Below are positions 17,463 through 24,580 of a DNA stretch of 64,000 nt, in pieces. The stretch spans positions 283,842-347,841 of the forward strand of contig JAEZST010000018.1 in the NCBI GenBank assembly GCA_023443865.1, written 5' to 3'. Numbering within the stretch: position 1 is the stretch's first letter; each line of letters starts with the position of its first letter. The DNA is from Spirochaetota bacterium (GTDB lineage Bacteria > Spirochaetota > Spirochaetia > Treponematales > Treponemataceae). A program made the position numbers and the translations under genes. A model generated the notes under the pieces. The model was not told where the DNA came from. It made no database searches and was given only the letters and a program-made list of their open reading frames with translations.

Positions 17463-17906
17463 CTATATCTCCCATTGGCGCTGACCGGAGGAGATGAGCG
17501 TTCCCCCGGTTTCCACGAAGAGCGTGACCGTTCGGCTTATTTCGCCCCCGGTGTCCTCGGCGGTCGCCCCGAGCGAGCTTTTCCAGAGTATCTTTTTCGC
17601 CGCGAGGATGTTCCGCTTGCCGATATCGAACAGTCCCTTGTCGTCCATTACCGAAGCCCCGCCGACGAGCTTGATGCGCACGTTCTGCCGGACGGCGCCC
17701 ATCTTTTTCATGTCCTCGATCATGAAGGGGATCCCGAGGTCGGCGAAGTAGCCCGGCCGGTCTTGTCCCCTTTTTGCGTCTATCGAGGAATCGGGCAGGG
17801 CGAAATGCAGCATGCCCGCGATGTTTCGTTTCGTATCGAACATGAGCACCGCGACGCACGAGCCGAGCGCGAAGGTTTTTATCTGGTCTCCGGGATTCGC
17901 GCTCAC
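17463..17906 (-). CDS. cheD: CheD chemoreceptor glutamine deamidase
   Basis: CheD deamidates receptor glutamines and, in many bacteria, binds CheC/CheX-type phosphatases. The catalytic triad is present with family spacing: T11, C17 (FALGSCVAV) and H34 (GMLHFALP), compared with T21/C27/H44 in Thermotoga. At the GTG given here the protein is 147 residues, but it then lacks the conserved VGIGEW stretch that is encoded directly upstream in the same frame. A longer form could begin at an ATC codon at 17942, preceded by AAGGAG with a 6-nt spacer; this would overlap the end of cheB. See the finding on this start. Confidence 0.88.
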   Translation of the reverse strand: MSANPGDQIKTFALGSCVAVLMFDTKRNIAGMLHFALPDSSIDAKRGQDRPGYFADLGIPFMIEDMKKMGAVRQNVRIKLVGGASVMDDKGLFDIGKRNILAAKKILWKSSLGATAEDTGGEISRTVTLFVETGGTLISSGQRQWEI

Positions 17907-17923
17907 GATCCATTCCCCGATTC

Positions 17924-19018
17924 CTACCGTGTGGGTTGCGATACTGCGCTCCTTCCCGTTTCCGTGGACGGCTTATGCTGTATTCCGAGCAGGGTCGCGG
18001 TCATTTCCTCTATGTCCAAAAGCCGTTCCGCCGCCCCCCGTTTCCACGCCTCGCCGGGCATGCCGAACACGACGGAGCTTTCCTCGCTTTGGGCGAAGCA
18101 CCGCGCGCCCCGCTGCCTCATGTGCAGTAGGCCGTTTGCCCCGTCCGCGCCCATGCCCGTAAGCAGCAGCCCCGTCCCCTTTTCGCCCGCGGCCTCGGCC
18201 ACGGAGTCGAAAAGCGCGTCTACCGAGGGGCGGTGCCCGCTGATCTTGTCGCCTCCCGAGCAGGTTACCTGCCAGCGATCCCCGCGTTTCGCGACGCGCA
18301 GGTGAAAGTCGCCCGGGGCGATCAATACGACGCCCCGTTCCGCGACGTCTCCGTCCTTCGCCTCCCGTACCCGCACCGAGGACGCTTTATCCAGGGTTTC
18401 GGCGAACATCCGGGTGAAAACGGGAGGCATGTGCTGGACCACGACCACGGGGGGCATGTCCGGCGGGAATTGCGGTATAATCTGGTTTAATACGTTGGTT
18501 CCCCCGGTGGAGGCCCCGATGGCGATCAGTCTCCCCTCGCCGGAGACCGCCGCCGGGCCGTACACGGGGCGGGGCTCGACCGTTTTCCGTTTCGCGATCT
18601 TCGTCATGTCCGCCCGTGACGCCTCTCGGATTCTCTCCGCGAGCTGGGCCAGCATGTGGGACAATCCTTCCGTGTCCCTGCCCGAGGGCTTCGCCACGAT
18701 ATCCATTGCCCCGGCCTTGAGGGCGGCCAGCGCGCGTTCCGAGCCCCTCGGCGTTACCCCGGAAACGATAATCACCGGAAGGGGGTATTGCGGAAGCAGT
18801 TTCGCGAGGAATTCGATCCCGTCCATTTTCGGCATCTCGATATCCAATGTCATGACGTCGGGCTTCAGGAGCACGATTTTGTCCCTGGCCGCCCAGGCGT
18901 CCGAGGCGGTTGCCGCGACCTCGAGGTCGGGAAACCCGGAAAGGCCCTTGGATATCAACTCCCGGGCCACGGCCGAATCGTCGACCACGAGTACCCGGAT
19001 TTTCCGGTGGAGGTTCAT
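17924..19018 (-). CDS. cheB: CheB methylesterase/glutamine deamidase response regulator
   Basis: 364 residues. The N-terminal receiver has D13/D14 and phosphoacceptor D59 (TLDIEMPKMDG). A linker is followed by the esterase domain with IAIGASTGG (nucleophile Ser), VVVQHMPP (His) and GMGADGANG (Asp), the standard catalytic triad. CheB removes methyl groups from MCP glutamates to adapt the receptor array. It overlaps the upstream 181-residue gene by ATGA. Its C-terminus ends shortly after the esterase core, with no extra domain. Confidence 0.96.
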   Translation of the reverse strand: MNLHRKIRVLVVDDSAVARELISKGLSGFPDLEVAATASDAWAARDKIVLLKPDVMTLDIEMPKMDGIEFLAKLLPQYPLPVIIVSGVTPRGSERALAALKAGAMDIVAKPSGRDTEGLSHMLAQLAERIREASRADMTKIAKRKTVEPRPVYGPAAVSGEGRLIAIGASTGGTNVLNQIIPQFPPDMPPVVVVQHMPPVFTRMFAETLDKASSVRVREAKDGDVAERGVVLIAPGDFHLRVAKRGDRWQVTCSGGDKISGHRPSVDALFDSVAEAAGEKGTGLLLTGMGADGANGLLHMRQRGARCFAQSEESSVVFGMPGEAWKRGAAERLLDIEEMTATLLGIQHKPSTETGRSAVSQPTR

Positions 19019-19560
19019 TGCCCTATCCGCTCCAGCCGTTTCACGTCGAGGTTATCGGTGAATACGAGGGTCTCGCCGTCCATGGCCACGGTAATGTTGA
19101 GGGGAGACGGGTCCGGGGGAAGTTCCTGGATTACCGCCGGTTTTCCGTCGAGACTGATATACTGATACCCGATCAAGGGCTGGACGGTCAGTTTCTTTTC
19201 CCGGATCCTCCAGGAGAGGACCACCGTAAGCCGGTACTCGTAAACGCCCTTTTCGAGGCGGGCGGTAACGAGGACGCGCTTTACGCAGTGATGGGTATGG
19301 AATTCGTATACCGAATCGTAGGAGAGTTCTTTCGGCGCTTCGCCGGGAAAGCGATGCTCGGCGTATACCCGCTCGTACGGAACGTTGTCTACCAGATGCG
19401 AGGTTACCCGCCACGAGCCCTTGAGCTCGTGCCGCTCCGCGTTCTTATAGGAGGCGGTATACTCGTAGGATCCGGTTTCCGCCACGGGGGTTTCGCTCAG
19501 CGTATGGCCAATCGAGCGGGCGAGCCGCGCCAGCCTGTCCTCTTGCTGTTTTACCGTCAT
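19015..19560 (-). CDS. Conserved chemotaxis-operon protein of unknown function
   Basis: 181 residues from ATG 19560, which overlaps the stop of the ParA-like gene (ATGA). I do not recognise a family. The sequence begins with a helical stretch (KQQEDRLARLARSIGHTL) and continues as alternating beta-strands with many aromatic and charged residues (SYEYTASYKNAE, YEFHTHHCVKRVL, YEYRLTVVLSWR). There is no signal peptide or membrane segment. It is locked between parA-like and cheB by two 4-bp overlaps, so it is translated with them, and it could be a partner of the ParA-like ATPase. The frame is open further upstream, but this would lie within the ParA-like gene. Confidence 0.75.
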   Translation of the reverse strand: MTVKQQEDRLARLARSIGHTLSETPVAETGSYEYTASYKNAERHELKGSWRVTSHLVDNVPYERVYAEHRFPGEAPKELSYDSVYEFHTHHCVKRVLVTARLEKGVYEYRLTVVLSWRIREKKLTVQPLIGYQYISLDGKPAVIQELPPDPSPLNITVAMDGETLVFTDNLDVKRLERIGQ

Positions 19561-20324
19561 TGCCGCACCGGGAACCCTTTGTCGAGCAAGGTTCGATAAT
19601 CCCGGGCGGCGTAGCTCGACGGGCCGCATTCCCAAATGGTCCGGGATTTTTCGAGGGATCGGGAGATATACTCGGATTTGCAAATTTCGTATACCGGAAT
19701 GTGGAAACTCGAGAAGAGCTCGCGGTAGGTTTGCACGCGGTGGAGGCGGTTCTCGGCCTTGGTGAAAAGGAGGGAGTGCACGTGAATTTCCCTGCCGGCC
19801 TCCGCGGAGCAGGCGCGGACCTCGTCGAGTATGGATTCAAGCCCCGAAACGGAATAGAGCTGGAATTCCAGCGGGATAATCACCGCGTCGCTTGCCCGGA
19901 TCAGCATGTGCTCCAGCGGGCTGTTCGACGGCGACGAGTCGATGATGATCCATTCGTACCGATCCCGCAAGGGGTTGATAAAGTCCGTGAAACGGGCGTA
20001 ATCGCCGATGATCTCGGAGTCCCGAACGTCTAGCCGGAGTCTCTTGTTCCCCGCGGGTATGAGGTCGAGGTTGCGCCTGACCCGCGCGTTTATGTACGCG
20101 TCCGCCTTGGTCTTTTCTCCCTTGGCAAGATCGCTTACCAGGGCCGAAAAATCGCGTTTATCCTTCGCGCCGAAGAAGAGCGTCAGGTTCCCCTGGGGAT
20201 CCCCGTCGATCATGAGAACTTTTTCCCCGCGCCTGGCGAGGCCGGAGGCTATCTGGATTACCGACGAGGTTTTTCCCACGCCTCCCTTCTGGTTCGCGAC
20301 AGTGAAAATTTTCGCGCCGGTCAT
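19557..20324 (-). CDS. ParA-family ATPase of the chemotaxis operon
   Basis: 255 residues with the deviant Walker A of ParA/MinD proteins, KGGVGKTSS, at about residues 13-21, and the Walker B/switch elements MIDGDPQGNL and WIIIDSSPSNS. ParA ATPases dimerise on nucleoid DNA or surfaces to position cargo. A ParA homologue inside a che operon recalls ParC of Vibrio and PpfA of Rhodobacter, which place chemoreceptor arrays. ATG 20324 overlaps the cheR stop and has AAGGAG 9 bases upstream; the frame continues upstream within cheR but is not needed. There is no ParB beside it, as in those systems. Confidence 0.88.
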   Translation of the reverse strand: MTGAKIFTVANQKGGVGKTSSVIQIASGLARRGEKVLMIDGDPQGNLTLFFGAKDKRDFSALVSDLAKGEKTKADAYINARVRRNLDLIPAGNKRLRLDVRDSEIIGDYARFTDFINPLRDRYEWIIIDSSPSNSPLEHMLIRASDAVIIPLEFQLYSVSGLESILDEVRACSAEAGREIHVHSLLFTKAENRLHRVQTYRELFSSFHIPVYEICKSEYISRSLEKSRTIWECGPSSYAARDYRTLLDKGFPVRQ

Positions 20325-21217
20325 CGTCTTACTCCTTGTGACTTCGTTGGTTGAACGCCTTTGCGGTATATCGCGGGCTTCACGTAATCGAAGGGGTTCC
20401 ATTCCCGGGGCAACGATTCCGAGTGCCCTATGAATAGATACCCGCCGGGTTTCACGTACCGGTACAGCGTGGAAACGACCCGGTTACGGGATTCCTGGTT
20501 AAAGTATATCATGACGTTCCTGCAAAACACCACGTCGAATTGTCCCTTCATCGGATACGATTCGGCCATCAGGTTCAGCCGCTTGAAAAGCACCATGGCC
20601 TTGATCTCATCCGCCACGGCGTATTCCCGTTCTTCGGTCGCGCTGAGATAGCGCTGCCGAAAACGGGACGGCATATCGTTGAATTTCTGCGCGGCGTATA
20701 TTCCCTCTCTTGCGGTTCTCAACGCGTGCAGCGATATGTCCGTGGCGAGAAGCCCTATGTCGGGCGCTCCGGGCTTTCCCGCGAAGCGGTCATGCAGCAG
20801 CATGGCAACGGAATACACTTCCTCCCCGCTGGCGCAGCCGGCGCTCCATATCCGCAAGGGGTAGGGCCCGCCGCGCGCGAATTCGCCCGATAGGTCGGGA
20901 AGCACTTTATTGGCCAGAAAATCGAAATGTTCCCCTTCCCGGAAGAAAAAGGAATGGTTCGTGGTTAAAAGGTTGATCATTTCGGAAATTTCCGCGCCCG
21001 TCGGGTCGTTCTCGAGCAGGCGCACGTAATCCGAAAAGTTTTTGCATCCCAGACGCCTCAGCCGCTTCGAGAGCCTTCCGGAAACGAGCACCTTTTTTTG
21101 CTCGGGCAGGTGAATTCCGAAGCGGTCGTAAACCAGCGCGGTGATATAGGTAAACTCCCGCCCGCTTAAGGGTATTAAGTCCTCGTTCTGCGAGAAGGCG
21201 TCCCCGATTTCATTCAC
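20321..21217 (-). CDS. cheR: CheR chemoreceptor methyltransferase
   Basis: 298 residues. The all-helical N-terminal domain (RLSKRLRRLGCKNFSDYVRLL) precedes a SAM-binding fold with IWSAGCASGEEVYSVAML (motif I), LLATDIS, and FDVVFCRNVMIYFN. CheR methylates MCP glutamates, opposing CheB. The MCP encoded two genes upstream ends in NFGKF, a plausible CheR docking pentapeptide. A GTG start at 21217 overlaps the cheW stop by 8 bp. Confidence 0.96.
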   Translation of the reverse strand: MNEIGDAFSQNEDLIPLSGREFTYITALVYDRFGIHLPEQKKVLVSGRLSKRLRRLGCKNFSDYVRLLENDPTGAEISEMINLLTTNHSFFFREGEHFDFLANKVLPDLSGEFARGGPYPLRIWSAGCASGEEVYSVAMLLHDRFAGKPGAPDIGLLATDISLHALRTAREGIYAAQKFNDMPSRFRQRYLSATEEREYAVADEIKAMVLFKRLNLMAESYPMKGQFDVVFCRNVMIYFNQESRNRVVSTLYRYVKPGGYLFIGHSESLPREWNPFDYVKPAIYRKGVQPTKSQGVRR

Positions 21218-21737
21218 CGCCGGCTTCCCCCGCGGAGGTAAGGCTTTCGTCCTTTACGATCTTTTCCACGTCCAGCAGTATCTTGATGGAATCTCCGGCC
21301 TTGCCCATTCCGCTGATATACCGGTCCCGTCCGGAGGTGGTACGGAAGTTGGGCGGCGGTTCGATGGCCTTCTCCGGGATCTCCATCACCTCTTCCACCG
21401 TATCCACGAGGCAGCCGACCAAAACGCCGTCTACCTCGGTCACGATGATGCAGGTACGGTTATCGTACTCCCGCTCTTCCATGTCGAACCTGAGGCGGAG
21501 GTCCACGATCGGTATGACCTTGCCGCGCAGGTTTATCACGCCCTTCACGTATCGGGGCATATCGGGAACCTCGGAGATGGCCTGCAGCTCGATTATCTCG
21601 ATCACGAACCGTATGCCGATCCCGTACGACTCCTTGCCGATACGGAAAAAAAGGTATTTGTTTGCCTGGGTATCCTCGTTGTCCTCGTCATCCACGAGAA
21701 AATCGTCCGCCGAGGAGCCCGCTTTCAATTCGACCAT
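21210..21737 (-). CDS. cheW: CheW coupling protein
   Basis: 175 residues with one CheW/SH3-like domain: FRIGKESYGIGIRFVIEI, then VPDMPRYVKGVINLRGKVIPIVDLRLRF in two conserved blocks, and VLVGCLVDTVEEVMEI. CheW links MCPs with CheA in the signalling array. An acidic extension of about 25 residues (DDFLVDDEDNEDTQ) precedes the domain, making it slightly longer than the typical 150-170. It lies 16 bp downstream of the MCP gene and overlaps cheR. Confidence 0.96.
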   Translation of the reverse strand: MVELKAGSSADDFLVDDEDNEDTQANKYLFFRIGKESYGIGIRFVIEIIELQAISEVPDMPRYVKGVINLRGKVIPIVDLRLRFDMEEREYDNRTCIIVTEVDGVLVGCLVDTVEEVMEIPEKAIEPPPNFRTTSGRDRYISGMGKAGDSIKILLDVEKIVKDESLTSAGEAGGE

Positions 21738-21753
21738 GACGCCCTTCCTTTAA

Positions 21754-24558
21754 TCAGAATTTTCCGAAGTTGTCGTCGTCCAGCGAGATAATGTCGGCGG
21801 GATTCACCGGAGTGGTCCTGCCGCTGGACGAGAGTACGTTGCCCCCTGCGCCGGTCCTGCCCGGCGCCGGACGCGCGGGCGTCGCCGGCCTTCCCTGCGT
21901 CGCGCCGGGCTTTTTGGCTACCGCGGGTACTTTCTCGCCCGCGCTCTCGTGGCGAATGCCGCGCTGTGCAAGCTCCGCCCTGAGCATGGCCAAAAGCTCC
22001 GCGTTTCCCGCGCCGCCCATGGTTCGCTCCTCCGAGGCGATCTTGAACCGCGCGAGCATGGACTTGACCTGCTGGGCCTGGGACGACAGCTCTTCCGAGG
22101 CCGACGCGCTCTGTTCGGCGCTGGCGGTATTGCTCTGGGTAACCTGGTCTATCTGGGTAAGGCCCAACGATATCTGCTCCAGGCCCTGGGTTTGTTCCCG
22201 TCCCGCCGTCGCCACTTCTTCCGCGATTTCCGATACCTGCGAAGCGCCCGCGACGATCTGGTCAAGCTGGTTGGCGGTGCTGTCCACGAGCTCGTTTCCC
22301 CTTTGGATGTTCGTGATCGCCTCTTCCACCATTCGGGTCGTGTCCTTTACCGACTCGGCGCTTCTTACCGCGAGGTTGCGCACCTCCTCGGCGACTACCG
22401 CGAAGCCCTTGCCGTATTTTCCCGCCCGGGCCGCCTCGACGTTGGCGTTCAACGCGAGCAGGTTGATCTGGAAGGAAATATCGTCGATGGTTTTGACGAC
22501 CTTTTTGATCTCCTCGGCGCTGGTGTTGATATCGTTCATGGCGGCCACGAGTTCCTTCATTTGCCCGTTCCCGTTCGTCGCGTTTTCCTGGGCCGACCGC
22601 GCGAGGTTGTTCATTCTCAGCGCGTTTTCGGTGTTCTGCTTCGTCTGGCTCGCTATTTCCGTGGTGGAAGAGGTGATCTCTTCCAGCGACGAGGCCTGCT
22701 CCGAGGCGCCTTGCGAGAGTGACTGGCTCGCCTGCGAAACCTGGACGGAACCTTCCGCGACCTGGTCCACGGCGATATTGATCTGCGCGAGGGTATCGTT
22801 GATGGACCTCAGCGATTCGTTGAGCGCCGTTTTGAGCACGTCGAAATCGCCCCGGTAGTCGCCGGTCATGGCCTGGGTCAGGTCCCCTTCCGCCAGGCGC
22901 TTGAACACCGCGATGGTTTCGTTGATCGGCGCTATCACCAGGTCCAGCGTCCGGTTGAAACCGGAGATGATCTTTTGGTAATCGCCCAGATGTCGGGTTT
23001 CGTCCGCGCGGGTCTGCAGGGCGCCCGCGACCGCCGCCTCGGCGAGCATGTCCGCGTCGGCGACGAGGGCCTCGATGGCCCGCACCGATTGGCTTAAGGC
23101 GCCGGAAATGCTCATGAAGAGCTCGGCGGTCTCCTTCGTGTCTTCGTCGGCCGCGGATACGGCGAAATCGCAGTCGAGATTGCCCTGGGATATTTTCTGG
23201 AGATTTCCCTTGAGCCGGGCAATTTCCTCGTTCTGGAAGGCGGCGATCTTGTTCATCTTCCGTTCCGCCTTCTTGATCATGGTCTGGTCGACGATAACCT
23301 CGAAGGCGCCGATGGTCTCGCCCGTTCTCGAAAGGATCGGAACTCCGGTGTAGGAGATATCGAAAGTCTCGGTAAGCGGCCGCGCCTCGGTATCCGAGTT
23401 TTGCTCGCTATTGAGCTGCATGGCCCGGTTACAGGCGCAATTCTGGGTTCTGCAATCCGTGGTGTGGAAAAAGTCGAAGCATTTGCGCCGCGCCCTCACG
23501 AGGTCGTCCGCCTCGGCGTTTCCGAGGGCGGCGCCGGCCTTGTTCATGTATTGGACCTCGTAATCCCGGTTTATGATCATGGCGGGGTTCGGCATGTTGT
23601 CCAGGAAACCGACAAGGGCGTTCATGACCGAATTTACGCCGTTGACCACGTCGCGGTACCCGCCGCTGAATTTGTCGGCCTCGCCGCGCACCGTGAGCCT
23701 TCCGGCCACCGCGGCCGCCGTGAGCCGTTCCGCCTCCGCTATCATCGACGAGATGGTGCCGGTCACGGTGTCTATCGCCTGCGCTACCTGCCGGAATTCG
23801 TCCTTTCCCCGGACGGAGAGTTTCGCGTCCATGTCTCCCTGGGCGATCTTTTCCAGCGCCGCCACCGCTTTCCTTACCGTCGCGCTCATCGAATTGCCGA
23901 ATAGTATGCCGAGGGCGACGGCGAGCGCGAGGCCGGCGAAGGTAATGGCTATCATTGCGGCCTTCGCGAAGTCCCCGGTCTTCCTCGCCTTGAGGGCCAT
24001 TTGGGTTCCGTAGTAGTCGGAAACGTACGCCACGTTTTTTTCCAGGTTATCGAAGAGCGTGGTGAACGCCTTGCGGTCGGGCCCGTATACGTGGGCGTTC
24101 ACCTGATCGTATTGCGCCGCGATTTCCTCTGCCGCGGGAAGGGAAAGAACCTTTTTCGTCATTTCTTCCGTGGTATTGGTATAGGCGGCTCCCGAGGTGA
24201 GCGTGTCCTTCACGGCATTCCACAGAATTTGCTCCTCCGCCGTTTTGGGGAGCGCGTCGTACAGGTCCATTACCGGGCGGTATTTCGCCCGGCTCGCGTC
24301 TATGGCCGCCAACTGTTCGTCGATATAGCCGGGAGTATAGCCGCCCCGGGGGTTGGCGAGGTTCTGGACCGTTCCGAGTATCGTCCTGAATTCCTTCGAT
24401 ATGGTATCGAGATAGGCGATCGAAGGTATGGTCTTCGTGTTTAATTGATCGATTGTCGAATCAAGGCTGCCGATCATGCCGACGGCGAACGTACCGATCA
24501 CCCCGCAGATAAGCGCCACTCCCGAAAAGGCCGTGAGCAGTTTTGCCATTATTTTCAT
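21754..24558 (-). CDS. Methyl-accepting chemotaxis protein with PAS domain and C-terminal pentapeptide
   Basis: 934 residues. TM1 (about 8-30), a periplasmic helical sensor of about 150 residues, TM2 (about 197-215), HAMP (SATVRKAVAALEKIAQGD), then a PAS domain (about 320-440) with a cysteine cluster C-x8-C-x4-C-x-C, two further HAMP-like modules, and the kinase-control tip with FQINLLALNANVEAARAG. A flexible Ala/Gly/Pro linker leads to the last five residues NFGKF, fitting the CheR/CheB docking consensus x-[FHWY]-x-x-[FHWY]. The Cys cluster hints at a redox or metal cofactor, but could be structural. It is the only MCP in the window and belongs to the che operon, 22 bp downstream of cheA. 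Confidence 0.93.
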   Translation of the reverse strand: MKIMAKLLTAFSGVALICGVIGTFAVGMIGSLDSTIDQLNTKTIPSIAYLDTISKEFRTILGTVQNLANPRGGYTPGYIDEQLAAIDASRAKYRPVMDLYDALPKTAEEQILWNAVKDTLTSGAAYTNTTEEMTKKVLSLPAAEEIAAQYDQVNAHVYGPDRKAFTTLFDNLEKNVAYVSDYYGTQMALKARKTGDFAKAAMIAITFAGLALAVALGILFGNSMSATVRKAVAALEKIAQGDMDAKLSVRGKDEFRQVAQAIDTVTGTISSMIAEAERLTAAAVAGRLTVRGEADKFSGGYRDVVNGVNSVMNALVGFLDNMPNPAMIINRDYEVQYMNKAGAALGNAEADDLVRARRKCFDFFHTTDCRTQNCACNRAMQLNSEQNSDTEARPLTETFDISYTGVPILSRTGETIGAFEVIVDQTMIKKAERKMNKIAAFQNEEIARLKGNLQKISQGNLDCDFAVSAADEDTKETAELFMSISGALSQSVRAIEALVADADMLAEAAVAGALQTRADETRHLGDYQKIISGFNRTLDLVIAPINETIAVFKRLAEGDLTQAMTGDYRGDFDVLKTALNESLRSINDTLAQINIAVDQVAEGSVQVSQASQSLSQGASEQASSLEEITSSTTEIASQTKQNTENALRMNNLARSAQENATNGNGQMKELVAAMNDINTSAEEIKKVVKTIDDISFQINLLALNANVEAARAGKYGKGFAVVAEEVRNLAVRSAESVKDTTRMVEEAITNIQRGNELVDSTANQLDQIVAGASQVSEIAEEVATAGREQTQGLEQISLGLTQIDQVTQSNTASAEQSASASEELSSQAQQVKSMLARFKIASEERTMGGAGNAELLAMLRAELAQRGIRHESAGEKVPAVAKKPGATQGRPATPARPAPGRTGAGGNVLSSSGRTTPVNPADIISLDDDNFGKF

Positions 24559-24580
24559 GTTTTTCCTCCTTGAATGCCGA

